A DNA stretch of 64,000 bases from Streptomyces sp. NBC_01549 (GCF_026339955.1 NZ_JAPEPW010000003.1:124001-188000), one strand, 5' to 3'. Positions 19,273 to 28,482 are shown, numbered from the stretch's first letter. Program-made: numbers and translations. Notes: generated by a model not told the origin, from the sequence alone.

Positions 19273-19618
19273 GAGCGTATCTCGGTAACGGGCAACCCGC
19301 CTGCGTCTCGTGATCTTTCGTGCGGGATAATACCGGTATGCGTGGTGGGGATGGGCTGTTCGAGGTCGAGGCGACGACCACGACGGTGCGCAGTGCGGTG
19401 ACGAAGTACAGGACGCGGACTCGTTCGATCTCGTCTGCATACTGGCGCAGTTCGGGGTGGGTGGCGTCGCCGGGGATCGGTTCACCGACCTCGGGGTCGA
19501 CGGAGATGGCGACCAGGGCGCGGTCCAGGGCGTGGATCTGGTGTTCGTCGGTGAGGTTCTCCAGCTGCTTCGCAGCGGAGTCGCTGAAGGCGACCTGAGC
19601 GCGACGCCGTCCTGTCAT
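19265..19618 (-). CDS. RelE/ParE-type toxin
   Basis: A 117-residue protein. The first ~85 residues have the RelE/ParE pattern: basic start MTGRRRAQVAFS, helical AAKQLENL, then beta strands with RVLYFVTALRTVVVVA. The last ~30 residues are Ser/Pro-rich and atypical; most relatives stop soon after the VVVA strand, so the C-terminus may have been extended by a frameshift. Its ATG overlaps the antitoxin stop (ATGA). Known family members cleave ribosome-bound mRNA or inhibit gyrase; which applies is unknown. Confidence 0.7.
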   Translation of the reverse strand: MTGRRRAQVAFSDSAAKQLENLTDEHQIHALDRALVAISVDPEVGEPIPGDATHPELRQYADEIERVRVLYFVTALRTVVVVASTSNSPSPPRIPVLSRTKDHETQAGCPLPRYAPS

Positions 19619-19860
19619 CAGGCGACAGCCGGGCGCTGGGCTGCGAGGCGGGCGAGGTGCGCCTCGCGCAGTTCCTCCCACGGCGTGCATTCCTCGACCA
19701 CCGGCAGTCCGTTGGCCGCGATGTCCTCGAGCGCGCTGGCGAACCGGCCCGCCACCGGAGACCGATGACCCCTGTACGACGGCGGCGCGCTCTCCACGGA
19801 CAAGTCCCCCTCCGGCATGATCAACCCGAAGAGCATCCTCCCAGCCAACCAGGGTGACAA
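19618..19860 (-). CDS. Putative antitoxin partner of the RelE/ParE toxin
   Basis: Up to 80 residues, acidic and Ala-rich C-terminus (EELREAHLARLAAQRPAVA), typical of the toxin-binding tail of an antitoxin. It lies directly upstream of and overlapping the toxin, as expected for a TA operon. The N-terminus is uncertain: GTG 19860, or an internal ATG giving about 65 residues. No DNA-binding motif is obvious. Confidence 0.6.
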   Translation of the reverse strand: MSPWLAGRMLFGLIMPEGDLSVESAPPSYRGHRSPVAGRFASALEDIAANGLPVVEECTPWEELREAHLARLAAQRPAVA

Positions 19861-19924
19861 CGCCCTGTTTATGACTAGAAGATACGGAACAGATGTTCAC
19901 CCGCCTGACGCGAGCCTGACCGGC

Positions 19925-20932
19925 TCAAGCCCGTGCAAGCGCCGGTATCAGGCGTAGCGCGTTGTCCCGGTTGATGCCGCGGAGCTGGTGGTCGGCGATG
20001 GCCGGGTCGCTGTCCAGGGCCGGTGCCGCGATGTCGGAGACGATGTGGGCGGGGGTCGGCGGCCAGTCGGTGCCGTAGAGGATCCGGGCGGGGTCGACCG
20101 TGGCCATGAGGGTCGGGGTCGAGGAAAGGGACATGGGGCCCGCCGTGTCGTAGTAGTAGCGGTGCAGGTAGTCGCGTATTCGGGACGGTTCGATCTCGGG
20201 GGCGAGGTGGTTGCTGAAGAGCTCCAGGCGGGTGGCCATGTAGGGGAGGAAGCCGCCGCCGTGCGGGAGGACGAAGGTGAGGTTGGGGTAGCGGTCCAGG
20301 GTGCCGTTGAGGATGAGGTTGATCGCCGCGCGAGTCGTGTCCATGAGGAAGTCGCACATGAACGGTGGCAGGCCCGGGACACCCACCTCGTCGGCGTTGC
20401 CACCGGGTACGTCCATCGGGTGCGTGCTGATGACCGCGGAGCGGTCGTTCAGCTCGGCGAGGAGGCGGTCGTGGGAGGGGGCGCCGAGATAGACACCGCC
20501 CGCGCTGGTACGCGTGCTCACTCCGACGGCGCCGAGGTCGTCCAGGCCGTACTTCATCGACCAGCTCGACAGGTCGGGGTCGTCGAGGAAGACCGGCGTG
20601 AAGAAGGCGAAGCGGGTGGGGTGGCTCGCGGCGACTTCCGCCGCCGCCTGCAGCGCGACCCGTGCGCTCTCCTCGCGCTTGCTGCGCTCCTGGATGCGGC
20701 CGAGCATGGCCACGGTCATGACGGTGGTGCGGATCCCCGTACGGTCCATGAGGGCGAGCGCGGAGTCGAGGTCCCAGCGGGTCCACCAGGGCAGCCTGTC
20801 GCGCCGGACCACGCCCTGCGCCTCGGCCCAGTCGAGCCAGGTGGGCGCGGTGAAGTGGTGGTGGACGTCCACGCGGGAGGTTCGGGCGTCGTCGTCGGCC
20901 GGCGCGGACGCCGAAGGGTGAGTTGATATCAC
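19925..20932 (-). CDS. Amidohydrolase-2 family metal enzyme (ACMSD-like)
   Basis: A 335-residue TIM-barrel amidohydrolase. Metal-binding motifs are the N-terminal DVHHHF, THPMD, PHGGG and LYGTDWP, the pattern of aminocarboxymuconate-semialdehyde decarboxylase-type enzymes that act on ring-cleavage products of aromatics. The start ATG lies 44 bp after the FAD monooxygenase stop, so the two are cotranscribed (monooxygenase first). Substrate unknown; hydroxylation followed by decarboxylation or hydrolysis of an aromatic compound fits. Confidence 0.85.
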   Translation of the reverse strand: MISTHPSASAPADDDARTSRVDVHHHFTAPTWLDWAEAQGVVRRDRLPWWTRWDLDSALALMDRTGIRTTVMTVAMLGRIQERSKREESARVALQAAAEVAASHPTRFAFFTPVFLDDPDLSSWSMKYGLDDLGAVGVSTRTSAGGVYLGAPSHDRLLAELNDRSAVISTHPMDVPGGNADEVGVPGLPPFMCDFLMDTTRAAINLILNGTLDRYPNLTFVLPHGGGFLPYMATRLELFSNHLAPEIEPSRIRDYLHRYYYDTAGPMSLSSTPTLMATVDPARILYGTDWPPTPAHIVSDIAAPALDSDPAIADHQLRGINRDNALRLIPALARA

Positions 20933-20976
20933 TGCGGGCTCTTTCTTCGTTCAGAAGTGGCTTTCAGTGGAGGCGC

Positions 20977-22686
20977 TCAGACGCGCCCGTCGGATGTCGT
21001 CGCCAGCGGCTGCTCCGTCGTGGTCGTCCGCCGCGGCTTGGCCGCGGCGTTCGGTGGCGTCGCGCGGCGAAGCACCGTCATCAGCATGTCCGTGAGGGCC
21101 CGTTCCGGGTCCGGTACGAGCTTGGGCGACCGCCATGCCACGAAGCCGTCGGGGCGGACCAGGACGGCACCGGACTCCGCCGTGCCGTGCTGCGCCGCCC
21201 AGTCGGCCCCGTCCTCGGGGACGAGGTCGTGGTCCGCGCCGACGACGTAGCCTTCCACCGGGATGCCCAGGCGTGCGGCGACACCGCGGGCCGCAGTGCG
21301 CCAGGCCTCGCCTCCGGGGCCGGTGAGGACGACGAAGGACCGTTCGTACAGGTCCAGGGTGGAGATCCGCCGGCCGTCCCGGGTGGTCAGCCACATGTGC
21401 GGGGCGCGGCTCCCGGGGGCGCCGCCCAACTGGAATTGGTCGGGCACGATCGCGGCGTCCGGGTCGGCGCCGACGACGGCGCCCGACGGGTAGCGATAGC
21501 ACAGGGCCACCGTCAACGCGTCGGCCGGATCGTCCTTGCGCTTCTTCTCCGGGGTGTAGCCCGGATGCTCTTCCTCGCCCGCCTGGAACAGGGCGCGGGC
21601 GGTCGTCGCGAGCGCGACCGGCCGACGCTCTGTCTGGTAGGTGTCGAGCAGCCCCGGTCCGGCCCAGCTGCGCAGGACGGCTGCGATCTTCCAGGCGAGG
21701 TTGTGGGCGTCCTGGATACCGGTGTTGGAGCCGAAGGCCCCGGTGGGGGGCATCTCGTGCGCCGAGTCACCGGCCAGGAAGACCCGGCCCTCGCCATAGC
21801 TGTCGGCCACGCGGTCCGCGGCGTGCCAGGGGGCCTTTCCGGTGACCTCGATGTCGAGGTCGGGGACGCCCGCCGCGGCGCGGATGTGGGCGGCGATGCG
21901 CGCGTCGGTGAAGTCGTCCAGTGTCTCGCCCCGGTCCGGGGCCCAGGGGGCGTGGAAGACCCACTGCTCGCGGTTGTCCACCGGCAGCAGCGCACCCTCT
22001 CCGGCGGGATCGGTGATGTAGCAGACGACGAAGCGCCTGTCGCCGACGATGTCCTGCAGCTTCTTGCTGCGGAACGTGATGCTCACGTTGTGGAACAACG
22101 CGCCCGGTCCCGACTGGGTGATGCCCAACCGCTCGCGCACCGGGCTGCGGGGCCCGTCGGCGGCCACCAGGTATCGGGCGTGCACGATGCGCGTCTCGCC
22201 GCTGTCACGGTCCCGTACCTCCGCGTGCACCCCTTCGTCGTCCTGAGTGAAGGAGACCAGCTCGGTGCCGAAGCGGATGTCTCCGCCCAGGGAGCCGGCG
22301 TAGCGCAGGAGAACGGGCTCGAGGTCGTTCTGACTGCACAGACACCAGCCGGACGAGGTGATCTGCGACAGGGCCGGACCCGTGTCGATGGCCTTGACGA
22401 TCCACCGGCGGTCGCCGCCGGAGAGCGTGCTCGCCTGGAGGACGCCGTCGTTTCCGGCCAGGGCGCCCGCCGCGGCGCGGATGTCCTGCTCGACGCCCGC
22501 GGTCCGGAACAGCTCCATGGTGCGCAGGTTGTTCCCACGGCCGCGGGGGTGGGTGGACGTCGCGGCGTGACGCTCGACGAGAAGGTGCTCGACGCCGAGG
22601 CGGCCGAGAAACACTGACGTGGACAGGCCCACCAGGGAACCGCCCACCACCAGGACTGGTACGGATTCCACGGCTCGTCTGCTCAT
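20977..22686 (-). CDS. FAD-dependent aromatic-ring monooxygenase
   Basis: A 569-residue PHBH-fold flavoprotein. It has the FAD-binding N-terminus VPVLVVGGSLVGLS (GGSLVG, a variant seen in polyketide hydroxylases), the DG motif AADGPRSPVRE, the GD motif VFLAGDSAHEMPPTG, and a C-terminal thioredoxin-like domain. This is the layout of phenol and anthracycline hydroxylases (TfdB/RdmE type). ATG 22686 is preferred over an upstream ATG at 22764 because AGGGG precedes it and the protein then begins normally. It is divergent from the P450 and cotranscribed with the amidohydrolase. Confidence 0.85.
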   Translation of the reverse strand: MSRRAVESVPVLVVGGSLVGLSTSVFLGRLGVEHLLVERHAATSTHPRGRGNNLRTMELFRTAGVEQDIRAAAGALAGNDGVLQASTLSGGDRRWIVKAIDTGPALSQITSSGWCLCSQNDLEPVLLRYAGSLGGDIRFGTELVSFTQDDEGVHAEVRDRDSGETRIVHARYLVAADGPRSPVRERLGITQSGPGALFHNVSITFRSKKLQDIVGDRRFVVCYITDPAGEGALLPVDNREQWVFHAPWAPDRGETLDDFTDARIAAHIRAAAGVPDLDIEVTGKAPWHAADRVADSYGEGRVFLAGDSAHEMPPTGAFGSNTGIQDAHNLAWKIAAVLRSWAGPGLLDTYQTERRPVALATTARALFQAGEEEHPGYTPEKKRKDDPADALTVALCYRYPSGAVVGADPDAAIVPDQFQLGGAPGSRAPHMWLTTRDGRRISTLDLYERSFVVLTGPGGEAWRTAARGVAARLGIPVEGYVVGADHDLVPEDGADWAAQHGTAESGAVLVRPDGFVAWRSPKLVPDPERALTDMLMTVLRRATPPNAAAKPRRTTTTEQPLATTSDGRV

Positions 22687-22893
22687 CGGCTGGTCCCCTA
22701 TCGTCTGTCGTCCGAAGCCGAACGCCCGAAAGCCGTGGGAAACGGCGACTCGGGGCAGTTCCATTCGGCATCCTTCGCCCGCTTCACGGGCTCCGCACCT
22801 CCTGTTGCTCCGATCGCGACACCGCGTCCCGGCGTTGCCCTGGACAGGCTAAGGACGTTTGCTGGTGGCCGCCCGCCGGGAACCGTCGAGGCC
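22687..22893. promoter_or_regulatory. Divergent promoter region, FAD monooxygenase / P450
   Basis: About 207 bp separate the two divergent start codons. No regulator gene is adjacent and I cannot assign -35/-10 boxes with confidence. Shared control of both sides is likely from layout alone. Confidence 0.45.
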
Positions 22894-24162
22894 ATGACGC
22901 GAACACCCATGCAAACCGAACCCGGATCCACGGACCCCGTGGCCGCCGCCTCCCGATGCACACCCGACTTCCGCGCCAATCCGCACCCCGTGTACGCGGC
23001 GTTGAGGAAGACCGCCCCGGTGTGCCCGCTGCAGCCGCCGCACGGCGTGGAGACCTACCTGATCACCCGTTACGACGACGCGCGCGCCGCGCTGGCCGAC
23101 CCCCGGCTGAGCAAGGACATGTACGGCGCCCTCGACGCGTACCACCGCATCTTCGGCGACTCCTCCATCGCGCTCGACGACAACATGCTGTTCTCCGACC
23201 CGCCCAAGCACACCCGGCTCCGGCGGATCGTGCAGGGCGCCTTCACCTCGCGCCGCGTGGAGTTGCTGCGCCCGCGTATCCAGCAGGTCACCGAGGAACT
23301 GCTGGAGCGTTGTCCGACCGACGCGTCCGTTGACCTGCTCCCGAACTTCACGTTCCCGCTGCCGCTCCAGGTCATCTGCGAGCTCCTCGGCGTGCCGGAG
23401 GACGAGCGCGAGCGCGCCCATCAGTGGGCGGTCACCGTGGCGAAGACCGGATTCGGCCCGGAGGCGAAGAAGGCACTGGAGGAGGCCGAGGGGAAACTGC
23501 GCGACTTCCTGGTCGACCTCGTGGCGCGCAAGCGCAGCACGCCCGGCGACGACCTGATGAGCGCGCTCATTGCGGCCCAGGACCAGGACGGCGCCCTGAC
23601 GGACCATGAGCTGGTCTCGACGGCGTGGGTGCTGTTCTTCGCGGGACACAAGACCACCGCGTACCTCATCGGCAACGCCGTGTACCACCTGCTCTCGAAG
23701 CCGGACCAGCGCCGCGCGGCCCTCGCGAGCCCCGAGGCCCTGAAGCAGGCCATCGAGGAACTGCTGCGGTACGAGGGGTCGGTGGAGAGCTCCACCTTCC
23801 GCCACGCCACCGAGGACATCCCGATGCGCGGTGTGGTGATCCCCAAGGGCGCCCTCGTCCAGGTCGCCATCACCTCCGCGAACCGCGACCCGCAGGCGTA
23901 CCCCGAACCCGACCGGCTCGACGTCACGCGCACCAGAAGCCAGCCCCACCTGGCCTTGGGCCACGGCCCCCACCACTGCATCGGGGCGCCGCTGGCCCGC
24001 CTGGAGATGCACATCGCGCTCACCACGCTGTTCCGCCGGTATCCCGAGATCACGCTGGCCGTGCCTCCGCACGAGGTGCGCTGGCTGACCGTGCCCTTCC
24101 CGGCGTTCCGCGGACTTGCCGAGCTGCCCGTGGTGCTCGATCCGGAGCGGATCGCCGACTGA
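22894..24162 (+). CDS. Cytochrome P450
   Basis: A 422-residue bacterial class I P450. It has the I-helix FFAGHKTTA, the K-helix EELLR, and the heme-thiolate motif LGHGPHHCIGAPLARLE with the Cys ligand. The usual acidic residue of the I-helix pair (A-G-x-E/D-T) is Lys (AGHKT), and the Phe of the heme loop is Leu. The Lys change affects proton delivery in known P450s, so activity may be altered. No ferredoxin or reductase gene is nearby. ATG 22894 gives a normal N-terminus. The gene is divergent from the FAD monooxygenase. Confidence 0.85.
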   Translation: MTRTPMQTEPGSTDPVAAASRCTPDFRANPHPVYAALRKTAPVCPLQPPHGVETYLITRYDDARAALADPRLSKDMYGALDAYHRIFGDSSIALDDNMLFSDPPKHTRLRRIVQGAFTSRRVELLRPRIQQVTEELLERCPTDASVDLLPNFTFPLPLQVICELLGVPEDERERAHQWAVTVAKTGFGPEAKKALEEAEGKLRDFLVDLVARKRSTPGDDLMSALIAAQDQDGALTDHELVSTAWVLFFAGHKTTAYLIGNAVYHLLSKPDQRRAALASPEALKQAIEELLRYEGSVESSTFRHATEDIPMRGVVIPKGALVQVAITSANRDPQAYPEPDRLDVTRTRSQPHLALGHGPHHCIGAPLARLEMHIALTTLFRRYPEITLAVPPHEVRWLTVPFPAFRGLAELPVVLDPERIAD

Positions 24163-24389
24163 GCGCATCGCCGACTGGCCGGATTCATACGGTCGGGGTC
24201 CCCATGCCGCTGGCCTCCGGGGGCCCGTCGGGAATCTATGAGTTCCTTCCGGGACTTGCGCCCGTTGATGTGGTACGGGGCGTTTTGATGAGCTGATCGG
24301 TCCACTGCGGCAGAAGCTGGAGGTGGTGGTGGCGTGGCTGACTGAATGAGAGGCGGCGGCGCCGGATGTAGTACGACAGCCACCTGAAC

Positions 24390-24896
24390 GGCGCTGCCAC
24401 GTTGGCCAGCCGGGGCCCAGATCCAGACCATCATGGCGATCCTCGGGCACCGCAGCGCGCAGATGTCGGCCGCCTACTCCCCCATCAGCGACCCCGTCTT
24501 GAAGGAACAGTACGAGAAGGTCATCGCCGCCGGCGGCCGGATCGCGGGCCCGGCCGCGGAGGAACTGCTCAGCAGCCGGATCGGCGAGAACACTCTGAAC
24601 CGGCTCAAGACCAACTTCTTCAAGACCGAGCTCGAACTGGGCCCTGCCTACGGGCACCCGCCGATGGACCCTGCGAGTGCGACCTCTACCTCCGCTGCTC
24701 GAAGTTCCTCACCACCAACGAGTACGCACCACGCCTGCGAACCCGACTCTCCCGAGAGGAGCAGCTCGCCCAGGACGCCATCGAACGCGGCTGGCCCCGC
24801 GAGGTCGAACACCACACCGCCATCGCCGACAGCATCCGGAGCCTCCTCGCGGACCTCGGCAAGAGTCCCGAACCCGCCCCTGGCGATCACTGCTGA
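24390..24896 (+). pseudogene. C-terminal remnant of a tyrosine recombinase, frameshifted
   Basis: The piece IQTIMAILGHRSAQMSAAY, with the conserved LGH box and final active-site Tyr region, is in one frame. The Cys-containing C-terminal part (GPCECDLYLRCSKF through IADSIRSLLADLG) continues in another. The switch is near 24665, with a second probable shift near 24412. The N-terminal catalytic half is absent. It is a relic of an integrated element. Confidence 0.7.
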
Positions 24897-24966
24897 ACCG
24901 ACCCGGGCCTTGGCGGTTTGAGCGAAATGAAGTACGGGGTGGACAGGCGGACGGCAACGGCTCAAG

Positions 24967-25431
24967 GTGGTCGGCACGCTGTCTCTTCGGAGCATCCCCC
25001 GTACGGTTCGCCGCCGGACCCCGCTCACCGAGGCGGAACACGCATGCGTGCTCGACGAGTTCAACGCGGCCGTCCGGTGCCCCGACGCGCACGGCGGGCT
25101 CGCGTGCGTGCCGCTCTTCCTCGATGCCCTCGCCGAGGACGAGGCCCGGCCCGACAGCACGCGGTGCATCGTCGACGACAACGCCCTGCTGGACAGCCCT
25201 TCGACCCGAGCGTCATGGCGGATCGCCGCGCACAACTCGACCTTCGAAAGGGGCACTTGGGCCACCCAGGGCTACTTGATGCACTCCGTATCCTCCCACC
25301 GCAAGGCCCTCAGTGGAGTCAAATCTCACCGACACCCAATCCCGCCCCGCTCCGCTGGCATCAGAAGCCGTATCTCAACCGAACGTGATCGGTTGATTCT
25401 TGCTGGTCAAGCATGGTTTCGCTCGGAGTGA
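24967..25431 (+). pseudogene. Hypothetical protein fragment
   Basis: About 24970-25260 has strong G/C third-position bias and reads like protein (LTEAEHACVLDEFN, CIVDDNALLDSPSTRASW), then the bias is lost and the frame runs into IS-related DNA. No domain is recognised and no good start is seen. It is probably a truncated gene. Confidence 0.3.
25363..25382 (+). repeat. 20-bp inverted repeat, left arm
   Basis: The sequence AGAAGCCGTATCTCAACCGA is exactly the reverse complement of 27012-27031. The pair brackets the coiled-coil gene and IS5 transposase. It may be the ends of one element or ends of two IS5-type copies. Confidence 0.7.
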
Positions 25432-25461
25432 GGGAGGGATGCGGCGTCTTGTGTCCGCTTC

Positions 25462-26019
25462 ATGACCGAGGGGTGCGCGGTGGCGTCGGTGCTGGGAATG
25501 CTGGAGGAGCGGGAGACGGCTGCCCGTGTGCGGGTGGAGGGGCTGCGGGAGGAAGTCGCGCGGCTGGCTGAGGTGTTGGAGGCTGCGGAGATCGAGCTGG
25601 ACCGGCGGGTGATCGCGCGGGAGGAACTGGTCGAGGCGTTGGCCGCCTCTGCGGGCGAGACAACTGCCGTGAGCGAACCCCTGACCGAGGCCGAGCAGGC
25701 GACAGCGCCCTCGCCAGCACCGATGCCGGGCTCGACGGTGCCGCCGTGGCGGGACGGGCTGCCGGTGTCGGCGCTGACGTCGGACTACCAGCGGATTCTT
25801 GGTGTGGTGGAGGAGCGGGCCCCGGCGGGCCAAGGACCGCTCAAGGCCAAGGAGATCGCGGTGGGGCTGGGCCTTCGGACGACGCCGGCGAAGGTCGAGG
25901 GGGTGCGCTCGAAGGCCAGGCGCCTGGCGGAGCGAGGGTGGCTCCTGCAGGAGACGTCGGGAATGTTCAGCGCCGGTCGGCGGCCCGTGGCCGTGCCAGA
26001 CGCCGGCCCATCCGCGTGA
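25462..26019 (+). CDS. Coiled-coil plus winged-helix-like protein, probably IS-associated
   Basis: A 185-residue protein. Residues about 10-60 form a charged coiled coil (LREEVARLAEVLEAAEIELDRR). After a Pro/Ala linker, the C-terminal half (about 100-175) looks like a winged-helix domain (KAKEIAVGLGLRTTPAKVEGVRSKARRL). Its 3' end overlaps the convergent IS5 transposase by 53 bp. It lies inside the 20-bp inverted-repeat bracket, so it may be cargo or an accessory of the element. Function unknown. Confidence 0.6.
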   Translation: MTEGCAVASVLGMLEERETAARVRVEGLREEVARLAEVLEAAEIELDRRVIAREELVEALAASAGETTAVSEPLTEAEQATAPSPAPMPGSTVPPWRDGLPVSALTSDYQRILGVVEERAPAGQGPLKAKEIAVGLGLRTTPAKVEGVRSKARRLAERGWLLQETSGMFSAGRRPVAVPDAGPSA

Positions 26020-26887
26020 CCATCGACCACCGGATCATCGCCTCGCTGGTAGCGGGCAGGGTCTCGTAATCCCGGGCGAGACGGCGGGAGCTGAGCAACC
26101 ATGCGAACGTGCGCTCGACCACCCACCGTCTCGGCAGCACCACGAACCCCTCCACGTCATCGGTGCGCTTGACGATCTCCAAGGCCAGGGCGAGTTTCTG
26201 ACGACACCAGCCGACCAGGCCGCCGGTGTAGCCGCCGTCGGCCCAGACGAGCGTGATGTCGCGGTGCAGTCGGTGCAGCCGCTGCAGCAGGCCCGCCGCG
26301 GCGTCCCGGTCGCCGATGTTCGCGGCGGTGACCGCGACGACCAGCAGGAGGCCCAGCGTGTCGGTCACGATGTGCCTTTTGCGGCCGTTGATCTTCTTCC
26401 CGCCGTCGAAGCCCCGCGAGACCGTGGGCACCGACGCGGCCCCCTTGACCGACTGCGCGTCGATGATCCCCGCTGAGGGTTCCGCCTCGCGGCCCTCGCG
26501 CTCGCGGACCTTCCCGCGCAGTCGGTCGTGGAACTCCGAGATCAGTCCGTGCTCGCGCCAGCGGCGGAAGAAGGCGTAGACCCGGCCCCAGGCGGGGAAG
26601 TCCGCGGGCATCGCCCGCCAGGAGATCCCGCCCGCGACCAGGTAACGGATCGCGTCCATCAGCTGGCGGTGGCAGTAGCCCTCGGGCTGCCCGCCCCGGC
26701 CCTGAAGCCAGGCCGGCACCGGCAACAAAGACCGGATGGCCGCCCACTCCGCGTCGCTCATGTCCGACGGGTACCGGCGCACCCGGTCAGGATGGTCGGC
26801 CGCGTTGCCGTACACGTGCGCGAGACAATCGCACGACATGGCGGACGAGTTGAACTCGGTGGGCTCGGGCGCGTACAACAACGACAA
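25967..26887 (-). CDS. IS5-family transposase, intact
   Basis: A 306-residue transposase. It has an N-terminal DUF4096-type region (RRYPSDMSDAEWAAIRSLLP) and a DDE domain with Asp in GIIDAQSVKG, Asp in VWADGGYTG and Glu in RWVVERTFAWL. The frame is uninterrupted and length is normal, so it could be active. A 9-bp hairpin (GGGCCTC-containing) lies just upstream. Confidence 0.9.
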   Translation of the reverse strand: MSLLYAPEPTEFNSSAMSCDCLAHVYGNAADHPDRVRRYPSDMSDAEWAAIRSLLPVPAWLQGRGGQPEGYCHRQLMDAIRYLVAGGISWRAMPADFPAWGRVYAFFRRWREHGLISEFHDRLRGKVREREGREAEPSAGIIDAQSVKGAASVPTVSRGFDGGKKINGRKRHIVTDTLGLLLVVAVTAANIGDRDAAAGLLQRLHRLHRDITLVWADGGYTGGLVGWCRQKLALALEIVKRTDDVEGFVVLPRRWVVERTFAWLLSSRRLARDYETLPATSEAMIRWSMVTRMGRRLARPRAADRR

Positions 26888-27011
26888 CAGGGCCTCCTGG
26901 AACCGCTCGGATGGGGTCGCACCCCCGAGCTACCAAGAGGCCCTGCCTTCATGCGCGCGCAGTAGGAAGATCACCCGGCCGAGACGCCTGTTCGATCTGC
27001 ACGTTCCAAGA

Positions 27012-27031
27012 TCGGTTGAGATACGGCTTCT
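27012..27031 (+). repeat. 20-bp inverted repeat, right arm
   Basis: Exact reverse complement of 25363-25382. It lies 105 bp before the start of the broken IS5 transposase at 27136, a plausible distance for that element's left end. Confidence 0.7.
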
Positions 27032-27135
27032 CAGAGTGCGGGATGTGGCGTTCCGTCGGTCTTGTCATCGCTCGATGGTGTGATGTTGGGGCATCGCTGG
27101 TGGTCAGGAGTTCGGGGTTCGCTTGAGTTGTGGCA

Positions 27136-27954
27136 TGAGCATGCGCAAGCCGTACCCGAGCGATCTCACCGATGAGCAGTGGGAGCTCGTCGAACCCGTG
27201 ATCACGGCATGGAAGGCCCGGCATCCGTCGGTCAGCGGGCATCAGGGGAAGTACGCGATGCGGGAGATCGTGAACGCCATCCTCTACCAGAACCGCACGG
27301 GTTGTCAGTGGGAGTTCGGGCCCAAGACATGCCCCCGCCCGGAGCGGTGAAGTACTACTTCTACCTCTGGCGCGACGAGGGCACCGACCAGGACATTCAC
27401 GACGTGCTGCGCTGGCAGCTGCGGGAGAAGCGGAAACGATTAGCCGACCCGAGCCTGGTGGTCCTGGACACGCAGAGCATCCACGTGGCCGTCGGCGTCC
27501 CGGCCACGACGACGGGCCGGGACGGGTGCCGGGCAGGAAGAGATGCCTGGCCGTGGACGTGCTGGGCCTCGTCATTGACTGCGTCGTCCTGCCCGCCTCC
27601 GCGCACGAGAACACCGCCGGCATCGCCCTGCTGGACGCTGTCACCGAGCAGTGCGACACGGTGAAAAAGGCCCTGGTCGACCAGGGCTTCAAGAAGAAGG
27701 TCGTCGAGCACGGCAGACACGTGGGTATCGACGTCGAGATCGTCGAGCGCAACCCGGACGACAAGGGCTTCGTTCCACAGGCCAAACGGTGGATCGTGGA
27801 GCAGACGAACGGGATCCTGATGTTCTACCGCCGTCTCGTACGCGACTACGAACACCGCCCCGCCTCCTCCCGCTCCCGCGTTCTGTGGGCGATGGCCTCC
27901 GTCATGAGCCGTCGCCTCACAGGAGCCACCAGCGCCTCCTGGAGGACCGCATGA
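27136..27954 (+). pseudogene. IS5-family transposase, two frameshifts
   Basis: Three consecutive pieces in different frames reconstruct one transposase: the N-terminus (KPYPSDLTDEQWELVEPVI) up to about 27330, the middle (AVKYYFYLWRDEG, VVLDTQSIH with the first Asp), and from about 27525 the rest (KRCLAVDVLGLVID, KRWIVEQTNGILM with the Glu). The second junction also lost a few codons around the expected lysine pair. It cannot encode an active enzyme unless the shifts are sequencing errors. It differs clearly from the intact IS5 transposase next door. Confidence 0.85.
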
Positions 27955-28052
27955 GCGTGCCATCTTGTGTTCCCTTCGTTGAGCATTAGTTACCACAAAC
28001 GTATCTATTTGGGTTAAAAAAACCCGGTCTGGCCCTGATCTTGGTCATGAAG

Positions 28053-28478
28053 CTAGACGGACCTAGCCCTAATTCGGAGCACCACGTCCGCCAGTGATGT
28101 CCGCCTCAGCTCCCCTTCCAGGACCTTCTGAGCCTCAGCCCGCACGTCACTCATGACTTCCTTGATGTTGCGGCTCACGACGCAGTCCTCCTTTTCGGGA
28201 TAGGTGTGGATCGCGAACGGTTCTGGTGGAGTGACGGCAGAGTAGACGTCCAAAAGAGAAATGCTCTCCGGACTTCGCGCCAGGGCATAACCGCCCGACT
28301 TGCCAACAGTCGAAGCGACCAGCTTCGCCTTCGAGAGCTTGACCAGGATTCTCTTGACGAAAATAGGGTTCGCATTCACGCTGCCCGCCAGATGTTCAGA
28401 CGTGAAGGTTCCATCGTTGTGTGCGATCGCCGCCAGCACGTGGACAGCGATCGAAAATTGGGTGTTCGCGCCAGGCAT
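28053..28478 (-). CDS. Rrf2-family transcriptional regulator
   Basis: A 141-residue Rrf2 protein with N-terminal winged helix (QFSIAVHVLAAIAHNDG, SGGYALARSPESISLLDVYSAV). It has one cysteine (EDCVVS) instead of the three that bind a [2Fe-2S] cluster in IscR/NsrR. It is therefore probably a cluster-free YwnA-like sensor, perhaps of thiol or aldehyde stress. A perfect palindrome sits 5-23 bp upstream of the ATG, consistent with autoregulation. No Shine-Dalgarno is visible, so the mRNA may be leaderless. Confidence 0.85.
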   Translation of the reverse strand: MPGANTQFSIAVHVLAAIAHNDGTFTSEHLAGSVNANPIFVKRILVKLSKAKLVASTVGKSGGYALARSPESISLLDVYSAVTPPEPFAIHTYPEKEDCVVSRNIKEVMSDVRAEAQKVLEGELRRTSLADVVLRIRARSV

Positions 28479-28482
28479 GTTC

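Noticed and set aside
22849..24657. 602-residue antisense frame across the P450
   Set aside because: No protein family; mirrors the codon bias of the P450 gene.
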